DNA from: Owenia fusiformis
Lineage: Eukaryota > Annelida > Polychaeta > Sabellida > Oweniidae
DNA: 64,000 nt
Assembly (NCBI GenBank): GCA_903813345.2
Contig: CAIIXF020000001.1
Location: 5,893,098-5,957,097, forward strand
Direction: 5' to 3'
The notes under the pieces: generated by a model
Seen by the model: only the letters and a program-made list of their open reading frames with translations
The model's database searches: none
What the model was told of the DNA's origin: nothing
Position numbers and translations under genes: made by a program
In this document: piece by piece, positions 22,222 through 33,016 of the stretch
Layout: every line of letters starts with the position of its first letter
How positions within the stretch are numbered: position 1 is the first letter of the stretch

Positions 22222-23135
22222 CAGGGTGTTCAAAAAAACGCAACCCAAGGAAATCGCTATATCTTGGAAAATACTCATCCAATTATGTTCATATTTTCAG
22301 GAAAGAAAGAAGAGACTGTGTATGTATAGCCCCTGTTGTTAGTTAGTTGTAAAACATGATGTCTTGGACACTTGCTCAAAAGACAGTTGTACTAGCAAAA
22401 TACAAAAAACGCGAATGGAAAATCACTATATCTTGGAAAATACTAATTCAATTATGTTCATTTTTTCAGGAAAAGAAAGAAGAGACTGTGTATGTATAGC
22501 TCCTGTTGTCAATAAGTTGTAAAACATGATGCCTTGGACACCTGCTCAAATGACAGTTGTTCTAGGAAAATATGAAAATGCAGTCAGAGGTGACTGCCAC
22601 AGCAATAAAACCAAATAACTTTCTAACCATGGTGTTTTGGCACTTCAGATTTGGCACAAATTATCCTCACTCAATGTGTGGTGAATTTGTGGAGTTTCAT
22701 CAAAATCACTCCAGGGACTTTACAGTCATGTTCAAAATGCCTTCTTAAGTCTCCCTGAACCAGGGCGTTTGACTGCGATTTGAAAGCATTTCAACCATAA
22801 CTGTAAAGTCCCTGAAGTGATTTTGATTTCACTCTACAGATGTACCATACAGTGAATGAAGATGATGTGTGCCAAATTTGAAGAGCCAAAACACTATGGT
22901 TAGAAAGTTATTTAATTTTTTTGAGGTTGCAGTCACGCCTGACTGTGTTTTTCGTATTTTCCTAGTACAACTGTCTTTTGAGCAGGTGTCCAAGGCATCA
23001 TGTTTTACAACTAACCATCTACAGGGGCTATACATACACAGTCTCTTCTTTATTTCCGGAAAATATGAATATAATTGAACCAGTATTTTTCAAGATATAG
23101 CGATTTCTTTGGGTTGCGTTTTTTTGAACACCCTG
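22222..23135. mobile_element. Palindromic MITE with CAGGGTGTTCAAAAAAA ends and TA duplication
   Basis: The left end CAGGGTGTTCAAAAAAACGC and the right end (exact reverse complement) are flanked by TA at 22220-22221 and 23136-23137. Pairing runs inward for most of the length: GAAATCGCTATATCTTG, AAGAGACTGTGTATGTATAG, ACAACTGTC and AAAACATGATG blocks are all mirrored. The left arm carries an internal duplication: about 22222-22400 is repeated at about 22405-22580. The TA duplication and GGGTG-type ends fit the Tc1/mariner superfamily, and the element at 61076 shares the ends and keeps transposase sequence. Frames inside (21992-22342, 22829-23078) are not genes. Confidence 0.88.
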
Positions 23136-23137
23136 TA

Positions 23138-23983
23138 TTTTACAAGCATAAGTATTAAGTTTTTGTTCTAATGGAAAGTAACATTGTCAACCTTATTGAA
23201 CTACAAAATTTGCGACTGAATGTGTCTCGAAAGTTGATCAAAATATCCATTCATTTAATACAAATTTATAAAAAGGACTTAAAGTGACAATGTGAGGTAT
23301 TGATATCAGGAAAATAAGAATTCATTGTGAAATAGTAGGATTAAATTAGATTTAAATGCAATTAACTTCGTTGTTTAAATCTATTGACTTATAACAATAG
23401 ATCAAAACGCCATCCAGGTGTGAAACAGACAATGGTTCACAGGAGAAAATAATTGGATAGAGAATACGAGCAACGGAACTATCAAATAACTCTTAACAAC
23501 TTCAGCAGTAAGGTTTATTATGCACCTAAAAGCATGGAGCAGGTGTAAACGTGTTAAAAGATTTTGAATATGACATATTGGCAATCAGCTTTTTTGTTTC
23601 TTCGTGATATAACGACTCTTTAAGTGATATGCTATTTCGAAACATAGAGTCGTTTGTTTTCTGATCAAAGTTAAATTTTCTAGAGACTATAATTAAAGTG
23701 TCAAACATTTCAAACATTTTTAGAAAATCCATGAGGAATTAATAATCTATAAATTCTTACAATAAAGCCTGGCAGAAAAGTTATTAATGGAAATAAAAAG
23801 GCAACTTGGTAATTTATGCCTTTTTGGTAAAACCATAAAGCATTACCATTTTAGAAGGACATTCCTTGGTCGAAGGGTGTTACACTTACCCCCTGCAAAT
23901 TGTAGATGTTTTTGAAAAAGATATTGGGTCAATTTGAAGCAAGTTGAATGTTTTTAAACTCAAATTTCTCAAAAACGGTTCAA
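23138..23983. other. Noncoding stretch, nothing recognised
   Basis: AT-rich sequence with only short frames (such as 23526-23732 minus). No repeat partner noticed. Confidence 0.5.
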
Positions 23984-24422
23984 CTTCTGTCGAGATATAA
24001 ATTTGGAGGAATGCTTCTAGGAAGTTATAACACTACGCAAGAAATGTCGAAGTACAATAATTGATTTGCAGTCCCGAAGGAACTTTGAGAAACTCTACCC
24101 TAATTTACCCTTCCGACCGAACGCGTAAAATATTCTGATTATTCAATCTGATACTCATAGCATCTCTCTCTGTTGCATCTCAGATGCCAGAAGGATAGAG
24201 ATGGAGAGGGTGGGGCTTACCACGATGTTATATCACTGTCAACATTGCAATTGTATACTTGGTCAAAACCACTAGGGTAACATGTCAGAAAAGATCAGGG
24301 ACACACTTGTCAGTGAGGGGATGTATCATCCCCGCTCGGGAATTAGCCATCCTAAAATATCTCATCGGGTTCATTTAATTATCATTTACAATTTATCCAT
24401 ATGGAGACATCATGATAAACTA
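23984..24422. repeat. Direct duplication of ~440 bp, copy 1
   Basis: Nearly identical to 24888-25327 (offset 904-905 bases), from CTTCTGTCGAGATATAAATT to the shared ATGATAAACTA. Only scattered single differences were seen (for example GGTGGGGC against GGCGGGGC), so the duplication is recent. It contains no convincing coding frame; the frame at 24282-24485 merely crosses it. Confidence 0.9.
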
Positions 24423-24887
24423 CGAATTTTTTTTCGATGTCAATCTTTTCTTAATATGTTAGACTTTCAAAAAAACCAATGTTGATTGTCTAACCAGGTT
24501 AAAAGGAAGAATAAATAATGTTTTAGATATCATTGTACCATTGGTTTCTATGAGAACTGAAATTTTAAAATGCATTTTTCTCAGAACCATTTTCATGCAC
24601 TGATAAGTTCATTTCTCGCTTATTTATGAACTGATTTTCTTAATTTTTTCGGCAAAAAACATGGGAGGATGAATGCTATACATTGGTATGAATTGTGGCT
24701 AATTAGAAGATATGAGTGACCTCTAAAAGTTGGTTTTAAATAAATTCACAAATTCTGGAACAAAAAGTCTATCAAAAACCACTTTTTGAAATTAAAAAAA
24801 AAAAGTTTCACATATCACACTTTGATAACATTGGGTAAGACTACAATATAAGTCAAAGTGGTTTAAACTTTATATGGGGCCTTTAAA
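24423..24887. other. Spacer between the two direct repeats
   Basis: Unique AT-rich sequence with homopolymer runs (A10 near 24800). Nothing recognised. Confidence 0.5.
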
Positions 24888-25327
24888 CTTCTGTCGAGAT
24901 ATAAATTTGGAGGAATGCTTCTAGGAAGTTATAACACTACGCAAGAAATGTCGAAGTACAATAATTGATTTGCAGTCCCGAAGGAACTTTGAGAAACTCT
25001 ACCCTACTTTACCCTTTCGACCGAACGCGTAAAATATTCTGATTGTTCAATCTGATACTCATAGCATCTCTCTCTGTTGCATCGCAGATTCCAGAAGGAT
25101 AGAGATGGAGAGGGCGGGGCTTACCACGATGTTATATCACTGTCAACATTGCAATTGTATACTTGGTCAAAACCACTAAGGTAACATGTCAGAAAAGATC
25201 AGGGACACACTTGTCAGTGAGGGGATGTATCATCCCCGCTCGGGAATTAGCCATCCTTAAAATATCTCATCGGGTTCATTTAGTTATCATTTACAATTTA
25301 TCCATATGGAGACATCATGATAAACTA
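24888..25327. repeat. Direct duplication of ~440 bp, copy 2
   Basis: Second copy of 23984-24422 in the same orientation. It continues directly into a segment (25311-25402) that is itself dispersed at 41.3 and 41.6 kb. The word GATACTCATAGCATC in this copy (about 25050) is mirrored by GATGCTATGAGTATC at about 25380, so about 25045-25402 has inverted ends and may be one small element. Confidence 0.9.
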
Positions 25328-25402
25328 TATGACATCTCATTTCTTCTCAGCCCTGATATGTTTCAGGTGAAACAGAAAGATGCTATGAGTATCAGAATGA
25401 CA
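25311..25402. repeat. Dispersed repeat: ATGATAAACYATGACATCTC family, copy 1
   Basis: Shares the blocks CATCATGATAAAC, GACATCTCATTTCT, TTTCAGGTGAAACAGAA and ATGAGTATCAGAATG in order with 41338-41417, and less closely with 41608-41702. Confidence 0.65.
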
Positions 25403-27254
25403 TGGCGATATAAGTTCACAAATATGGATTAAACTTATCAAACTATCTCCGATATTGCAGTCTTAAGGACCAATACGCCTTCTTTACATGAATCGAGCCT
25501 GGTACATCTTCTGTTGCACCTTGAGCTATTTTTCTGAATGTCCGGAACTGCCTTAATTAAAATTGCTATTTGTAAGATGAAGGGTTTAAAGGTAAAAACG
25601 AGACAAGGATCTAGTCTACAAAGAATATCTGAAATTATTATTATTGTAAAAATCGTCTCTACTACTCTTTATATTAGCGATATAATTGCCAAAGGGACAA
25701 AGGTCGTAGGCTTTCAAAGAAAAACACTATTGGGATAAGAAACAGAGCCAGCTCACTAAGATAAAATTCGTATTTTTAGAAGCAAATCGACCTTGATTCA
25801 GGTGCGAGCCTTACACAATCCAGCCATAACTCCTGGTATATGGCGTATCTCTATGAAGTGAATACAATGTAATATTAAAACAAACAATATACCTACAAAC
25901 TGTAGTAGATCCTACTAGGATCATAAAATTCATCCAGAATCAATTAATCCCATCTTGCCAATTTACGATATACATGAAGCAATGTAACGTAACCATATAA
26001 GACCAGAAGAGCGGTAATACGTACATGATATCATACTAATACTAATCCAAGAAAATAGTGTAATCTAGTCTAGCCCCATTGTTTCGATTATTGAACGTAC
26101 ATTTGAATGGAACGTTTTAAAAACACATTGTTCAAAATAAGGTTAGGTGCATTTGTATAACCTAGCAAACTGGGATATTTTTAGAAAACAAATATTTATA
26201 AATCACCAATCATCCGTCCTTCTCTAATGTTTTATAAAGAATGATGAATGTTGTTATACCATTCACTGTTTTAGGGATGAATTAAGTGTAATGGTATGGG
26301 ACCTGGGAACCAATTTTTCTGGATTTCCTTGTTGTTATGAGAGCAACTAGATATGTCCTTGGAATTATTATCAGATCTTCACGGTAAACTTTGCTTATTT
26401 GTCAGATTGCAGGTTGAGTAAATATCTTCCCTTGCTTAAAAATTCATCATTTCCAAGAAGAGGTAGTACAAATTACTTGGGTCAGTCTAGACCTTATCCA
26501 GGATAAAGAAAATAGGTTGGTGAATTAGGTGGAATTTCGTGAAAAATCTATATAGTTCAGGTTCTATTTGTGAAAGCATTGCTCATTATCTTGTGTCGTA
26601 TGGTTTTAAGGAATCCTAACCGCAGTTTCTGCAGATTTTAACACATTTCGTTTGATAGATGAAGTATATCTGGCAGCTTAAATAACATGTCTATGTTTGT
26701 TTGTATTTCTTTTACTACTGGATAGCAGATTGTACTTGTGATGTGCTGATGAGATGATGATTGGCTTTGATTGATATGAAAACAGCACAAGTGGATTGCT
26801 GGGTTACGGAACTCACACTGATACATTAAAGTTCCTCATTGATTTAGGTATACGTCTACGATGCTATTTTATGGGTACTATGGGGAAAAGATTCCTAAGA
26901 TTCTGTGTAAAAGTGTTTTATTAGTACTCTAGACATCTACATGTATTTAGAAAATGAAATTAAAGAAAATAAAAAATGTTTAGCCATTTTCGCATAATTG
27001 AAAACCTCAACATTATTGGGGTGAAAAAGTATTACTAAAACCAAAAACGAACTGCAAAGTCTGAGATTATTTACCTGTATTTGTTCATAGCTGAGCAAAT
27101 GAGAGCTTCAAAGTCCGTTCATTTATGAAAACCTAAGGTTCAAATATATTGAAAGGTGACAGTTGTATAATTAACCATTTCATCACCAAGGGGTTAATTT
27201 AGCGCGATCTCCATTTTTTCAAAACCATTGTTTCGTTCGTGCTGAAGAATAACC
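25403..27254. other. Noncoding stretch, nothing recognised
   Basis: Only short frames (25538-25738 plus, 26638-26826 minus) without motifs or splice context. Confidence 0.5.
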
Positions 27255-27580
27255 AATTTTATAAACAGGCCTCATTTGCCATTGAAATGGATCTCTCAAT
27301 GTTCGCCGTTATTTTATGAGTATTCTCTCCACTTTTGGATCGAGTAACGTCGATAATATTACCGTAGTTTTGAAATGATGATGTTGAAATGATGTTAAAC
27401 TGAAATAAACTCCATTTCCACGATTTCAAATTTTACTTTGCGCATGCGCGGCACTGATAGAGCACGTGCTCATGATTGTTCACGTGATCAGATCCTGCAA
27501 TTTGATTGGTCATCATATACTGGGGAATCCCCGAATACGATAGAATATGAAAGAATTAAGGGAGCTACTTACTTCTTCTG
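27255..27580. repeat. Promoter-like dispersed repeat, copy 2
   Basis: Aligns with 11911-12233 in the same orientation. Differences include several substitutions and loss of about 15 bases after the GATTGG word. The flanking sequences are unrelated, so the repeat edges lie close to these limits. Confidence 0.75.
27439..27510. promoter_or_regulatory. NRF1-type, E-box and CCAAT-type sites, second copy
   Basis: TGCGCATGCGCG (27439-27450), CACGTG (27481-27486) and GATTGG (about 27504-27509) are kept in the same order as at 12083-12151, although surrounding bases have drifted. Confidence 0.4.
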
Positions 27581-27783
27581 GGGCAGAATTGTTAGCTCTG
27601 TTATGTTACTCTAGTACAAGTAAAGAGGCCGTGATAAATAATGAAGTGCCAAACTAAATCTGCCTATGGAATACAAATCCACATTTGAAATCGAAGATTG
27701 CCTCAAACAGTATTTTTCTATGTTGAAATTGTTTTATAATTTGTATCTATCAAGTTCACATTTTCTTCTTTGAAAATGGGAAT

Positions 27784-27859
27784 ATGGGCCAAATGCCTTT
27801 TTTGGCCCAAATTTTTTTTCTGGGCCCACCCAAGGGGGGGGGGGCAGATCCGCCAGTGC
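27784..27859. mobile_element. Terminus of a hAT-like element with a poly(G) run
   Basis: Ends in GCAGATCCGCCAGTG, which reversed gives CACTGGCGGATCTGC, the same terminal pattern as the elements at 7706 and 30399. A G run of about 13 lies next to it, and GGCCC-rich sequence lies inside, as in the other copies. The opposite end was not identified. Confidence 0.4.
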
Positions 27860-29034
27860 ATTATCAATATATTCCCAAGTGCACTACTTACAAAACAACT
27901 TCTTTCTTTTATCAACTAAAAATTCAACAGTCTATAATTATATTTCAGATAACAATGACCAGTGTCGCAATATCGATTCATCCTCCGATTAACCAGGTTT
28001 TAAACCCATTTGTCAGATAAAACCAACAAATAGGATAATATCAATAGGTTTGATAATAGCGATAAAAAGATGAATCAAAACTCCAAACCCAAATACCGAT
28101 AATAACAATAGAAATGATAATCTACCAAAAGCTAGAACCGATCGAGGGAATTAGTATTATCAGATAATAACAGATGATAGCGAGCATAGTCATAAAGAAC
28201 CATTCAGGAATAGGCAAATAATATTAGACAGTCCTACCTTTCAACAAGAGTGTTTCTACCCATAAATGTAACATTTCTCATCAAAATGATATGTTTTCCT
28301 CCAAAAGAGGTCCCCATGATAAATAATAATTATCAATCATCTCACTCCGGGTCTCACTCTCCGAAAACCATGGATTAGTAAAATATCTGATCATGTTTTT
28401 TCATTTATATTGCATAAATAGATTATGGCAAGAGGTCTATTACTTCTTCGAAGGTAAAATGGCATTAGAAGCCTAATTTGGAAGATATCAAATTTTGGTG
28501 CCCGGAATAAGTCCAGAATAATGGGCCGCATGAGTTTGCCATGTTGGAAAATGACGAAGAATATGTTGTTTTCAACTTTATCGCATTTCAGTCGCTTAGT
28601 AATCTAAGAACTAACAACGGGACTTAAAATCTGGAAATGGTTTGTGTTTTTTGACGTTTTACTGCGATGAAGAAACAATATTATTGGTCTAATGATTTCT
28701 GATAAACAATGTCACGTTTTGGAAATTAGACTTCGGATATAAAACATAATTTCTCGAATGCCTTGATATTCTTTGAAACTAACATGACTGACTATATGAG
28801 TTCTTTTCTTAGGGACTGAAAGAAAATATCCATGAAACATGATTTTGATGAAATGTAATATAATTAAAACAATGAATTCCGGTAAGGTGCTGAGAACCAT
28901 GATCGATCTGGTGCTACCGCTACCTTTGATGTATTAGCTGCTCTCAATTACCAGTAAGTTGAAAGGTGTTTAACCCTCTAACAACCAGAGGCTTATTGCA
29001 ATTTATAGCATAGAAGTCTGAGTGCGAATAACCT
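27860..29034. other. Noncoding stretch rich in GATAATA words
   Basis: 28020-28210 is simple-sequence-like, with repeated GATAATA, AATAACA and related words. Otherwise nothing recognised. Confidence 0.45.
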
Positions 29035-29430
29035 AGATGCGAGTAGTTGCTTACCAGTTTCATCACCAGGTGGCCAATTCGGGTCAGATAACATGGCAGG
29101 TACATTAGAAAGTTCCCTTAAACTTGAATATTTATCAGTTTTAGTGGATCAATATTTATATTACCCTCATATGTCATACAAATGAAAATATGTCTAGTAA
29201 AACAAAATAGTATGTCCGATGAAAGAAAAGATATTTCACTTTTTGTGATTTTATAACATGGGGTCTATGGCAAATCTCCCCGAGCTAGAAGTCACATTTT
29301 CAAAGAAAATTACATTTTCAAAGTTGATAAACAATTTTTAAAACATAGGGTCTTTGGAGAATCTACCTAACATTGAAATCATATTTTCAGAGAAAACTGA
29401 AAGTTGATAAACAATTTTCAAAACTATATT
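29035..29430. mobile_element. MITE with AGATGCGAGTAG end, copy 1 (right end lost)
   Basis: Begins AGATGCGAGTAGTTGCTTAC and aligns with 57335-57745 over about 350 bases: CAGTTTC(A/G)(C/T)CACCAAG-type, AAACTTGAATATT, ATCAGTTTTA, AACATGGGGTCTATGG and TTTTCAAAGAAAATTA blocks. The AACATGGGGTCTATGG to GTTGATAAAC block is repeated within this copy (about 29256-29338 and 29341-29420). The mirrored right terminus seen at 57745 is not found here. Confidence 0.6.
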
Positions 29431-30398
29431 TAGAATTTTGAATGACTCTAGCTTTCCAATAATATGTGGGCATTACCACAGAAATATTTTGATTTTTTCA
29501 AAATCAATAATTCTTTGGTTAACCCTACATTCTACAGTATGATAAGTGAATGCTCTCCAGATGTACTGGGAAGAGTGTGAGCGTATTGCAAGGTAAGGAA
29601 ACATTACAAAACGTTCACAGACTACCAAATAAATTACGCCTACCTGATTTTTCTAACGAAAATTCCCTGGAAGTAACTTTGGGGTTATATGATGCGTGCA
29701 TTGACGATTAAATGTACCTTCCTTATTCATGCGTTGGCAAGTGATTTTTTGATTTTTTATCAACCAAGTCTAACAATGTATCTTCAGATAATTCCCAGTG
29801 CATTATATAGTTTCTAAATTGGCAGGCACAACGACACCTATCCCAAGTAGCTATCGTGTTGATATCGGTCGATAATACTGAGAATCAATGACCGATATCT
29901 TGATGGAGTCTTTAAGTATCTTCCGATACAACTCAGAAAAGGACAGTCATGTACATCAGGCCAGCACTAGAATGTTCCCAGTTCGCATATCATCGATGGC
30001 ACATCATCCAGATATTGCACCTTGGGATCGATACGCATGCTTTGCGGTGGCCCTCAAGGCGGAAGTGTCGTCTTAGAAAAAACAGAGCTCTGCATTTTTA
30101 GCAGAGGCCAGTCGAAGATTGCATGACTGAATCTACTGAAGTTTGTTATATCGTACAATAAAATTAATCATGGCTCATTGCACAGGAACAAAACACATCG
30201 GGGTTAGACAATTCCATATCTTGTCCACTACCCAAACATATGGCTGGTCATTACTTGAGAACATAGAACTTGAAAGATCTTGATAATATCCAAACAGCCA
30301 CAACAACGTTATCATTAATCATTCAATATCATGGTGTTTCGCAAGAATACATGTATATGCAATAGAATGTAAATGTTGGAGAATTTTGGAACCCTTGA
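29431..30398. other. Noncoding stretch, nothing recognised
   Basis: Only short frames such as 29888-30076, without recognisable features. Confidence 0.5.
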
Positions 30399-30610
30399 CA
30401 CTGGTGGATCAAGAAGTCAACAAGGGGAGCCCAAATTTGGAGTCATGAATATTTTGGGCCCCCGAAACCAAAAATTGGGCCTAAATTTGGAAAATTTAAG
30501 GGCCATATTTTAATAATTTTTAAGAAGACCTTTAGAGCCCTAAGAACGTTTTCTGGGCTCACAAAAGGGGAGGTTAGGCCCCATGCCCCCCCCCCCTGGA
30601 TCCGCCAATG
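30399..30610. mobile_element. Small hAT-like MITE, 212 bp
   Basis: The left end is CACTGGTGGATCAAGAAG. The right end, reversed, is CATTGGCGGATCCAGGGG. GGGGAG(C/G) and GGGCC-rich sequence follows on both sides. A C run of about 13 lies beside the right end. The flanking 8-mers do not match well, so the superfamily is inferred from the ends alone. Confidence 0.5.
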
Positions 30611-31182
30611 CCTGATACAAAACGATTATACATTTTGTTAATCAATATTGATAGAAAATCAATGTTAAATAAATGAAAGTGCAATCTACAGTCCAGCACA
30701 TGAATATTTCATGACCCAATGAAACCAATAAGTTGTCATTTGGACATCAGAGGAATGACCATCAACTTAGGCTTTGATGATGGATGTTGCTTTCCATATT
30801 ATTCGGATATTTGCAAGTCTGGAAATTCATCTTATTAAGACTACGATTGTTTCTAAGACCAATGGTATCGATGACGCTCTAAGTTCCATATAGTAAACCG
30901 TAACCTTCCACAAGTAGAATGTTCTCAGTAGTACATTCTACACGTGGGAACAATACACGAATATTATTAGGGAAAGAGGATATTTACTTAGAAGGAACCA
31001 AGCGCAGCCTTATTAAAGTGAATGAGGTGTTCGTTAAGGTGCATGTATTGTGGAGAAGTTTTTGAAAATTGCTCCCACTGCCCATGTTATTTTTTGGTAC
31101 AAGTTTGAAAGGAGGTATGTATTTCCTTGATTTTTTTTCAGGAAAGTACCATAAAATTGTCTTGTTTTAGTAAACTTGGTAA
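30611..31182. other. Noncoding stretch, nothing recognised
   Basis: AT-rich sequence between a hAT-like MITE and TIR element T copy 1. A short hairpin around TTCCACAAGTAGAATG... at about 30905-30945 (TAGAATG / CATTCTA) was noticed. Confidence 0.45.
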
Positions 31183-31996
31183 CCCCCCTATCACACCAAA
31201 CTAGTTCTTACCCGTTCTTGCAAGTCCTACGAAAACGTCGTCAAACGGGCTCAATCTGGCTGTGGTCGGGAAATATGTCTGAAATAATTAGCTTCTTCGT
31301 TCTTAAACAGTCTTCAATACGTCCATCTCGTTCGCAGTTCGTTCAGGCCGCACCATGTCGGAGTGCAACGTCGTAGAACGCGTCCCTTAGTCTAGAAGGT
31401 CAACATGACCTGATTACAGAACGGTATGGTCGTCATCGAATTTTGAATCGATTCAAAATTCTAAAATCACATTCCCGTCTGAGAACGTTCATAAAGTTCG
31501 TAAATAGACCTTAGAAAGTTGCAGCTACGTTCATTCCGTTCGCACACAGTTTAAAACCAGTTTTGAAGAACGCAGTGGCAACTTGTTTGGTGTGATAGCT
31601 ATATTTTTGCAAACTCGTTCATAAGCAGTGTTAAATACGTTCTTAATCAGTTTAAACCCGTTTCAAATTAGTTCTACCTCGTTCAATACACGTCCGCAGA
31701 CAGTTCAACTCGTTATTAAAACGTCCCTAGTAGGATTGAACTACGACGGTTCCGTTCGTAGTACGTCCAGCTCGTCGTTAGTACGTTGTCATTGTCACTC
31801 GTTCTAATTGTAGAACGTGACGACCACGAGAACATTTTGAGCATTGTCTAAGTTCTAGAGGACCTACCCGTTCGAGTACATTCGATGAAGTTTGTAAATA
31901 GATCCCAAACGGTTCTTAGTAGGTCCAGTCCGTTCGTATACAGTTGAAGCCCGTTTTCGAGAACGCAGTGAGAACTAGTTTGGTGTGATAGTAGGG
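31183..31996. mobile_element. TIR element family 'T', copy 1 (segments A and B, three TIR copies, 814 bp)
   Basis: Flanked by TAA on both sides (31180-31182 and 31997-31999). It starts CCCCCCTATCACACCAAACT and ends with the reverse of CCCTACTATCACACCAAACT. A third TIR copy at about 31588-31598, in right-end orientation, divides it into segment A (as in copy 2, 13052-13475) and a segment B unique to copies 1 and 3. Segment A contains the perfect 22-bp palindrome centred on ATCGAT at 31439-31460. Segment B carries the helically phased GTT/GTC motif at 31617-31723. No transposase is encoded. The TWA target duplication suggests PIF/Harbinger-like mobilisation in trans. Confidence 0.82.
31617..31723. 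repeat. GTTC/GTTT/GTCC motif array phased at ~10.6 bp
   Basis: Motif starts at 31617, 31628, 31639, 31650, 31660, 31671, 31681, 31692, 31703, 31712 and 31723, giving intervals of 11, 11, 11, 10, 11, 10, 11, 11, 9 and 11. The core is (C/A)GTTC or a close variant followed by 6-7 variable bases. A looser continuation is at 31754, 31765, 31774 and 31785. The TIR region shows the same spacing (31204, 31214, 31224). Only the motif is conserved, not the spacer, so this is not an ordinary tandem repeat. Confidence 0.65.
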
Positions 31997-32085
31997 TAAG
32001 AGGTCAATACCAAGAAGGTTTCAACTAATTCTGAAAAATATCAGAACAAAATAGCTCTCAAGAGTCGCATTCTTCAATAACATCT

Positions 32086-33016
32086 ATCACGCCTAACCAT
32101 CAACAACGTACAGTGACAAATTACGCCGTCGTACACTTTAGATGTACGGTGTCACTGTTAACCGAACTGAGGCAAAGACAATGATGTAGGTTTTAAAGAA
32201 ATTATCTGAGGAATACATTAAGGATTTCATGTTTGATTTCGTGTGTATTCGCTTAGGAAGACATTTAACTTTCTAATAACATTAAAAGATTTTATTATCA
32301 TGAGATAATATTAAACAATGTAATAATTTCATTTCAAAATGTATTAAGGTTTTTATATGAGTAACAAGTAATCTTTAACGAACATGTTCAAGTATCCTTT
32401 GTACAGATAATTTTAAATATAAGGTAAATGTGATTTTTACCTCTTTTTTGAGTGCTTTTTCATTTGTCTGTATTGTTGTGGTGGTGGTAGTTCATTTGTG
32501 GCCATTAGGTGTTAGCTTCCAGCCTCTTTGAATACTTGGGGTCTGTACTTTACGTTTTGTTACATTGATAGATAGATCTATACTAGCTTATCGAATATGA
32601 CTTTTTAAAATCCTGTTTATGATGTATCTGGAAAGTGCTCAACAGTTTTAAAAATTGTGTAGTTTAAAGAAACATATTCTCATAAAAATATTCGACACTC
32701 TTAGACGACAGGGGAGGAAATGATCAAAGGAAATGTGTAATAAAACAACATTGTCTGACCGATCAATTATCTGGGTAGATTGACCACGAAAAAAATCGAC
32801 CACTGTTCGAAAATCTTTTAACGTTATTAGAAAGTTAAATGTCTTCCTAAACGAATACAAACGAAATCAAACATGAAATCCTTAATGTATTCCTCAGATA
32901 TTCTTTTAAAACCTACATCATTGTCTTTGATTCAAATCGGTTAATAGTGACACCGTACATCTAAAGTGTGCGACGGTGTATTTTGTCATTGTACGTTGTC
33001 GATGGTTAGGCGTGAT
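32086..33016. mobile_element. Foldback element with ~190-bp terminal inverted repeats
   Basis: The ends ATCACGCCTAACCATCRACA are mirrored exactly at 32086 and 33016. The arms pair for about 190-200 bases with few differences (32086-32283 against 32818-33016), including GTACACTTTAGATGTACGGT and TTTCATGTTTGATTTCGT blocks. The 530-base centre is unique and noncoding; the 70-codon frame at 32648-32860 is not convincing. High arm identity suggests a fairly recent element or gene conversion between the arms. No target duplication was recognised. Confidence 0.85.
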
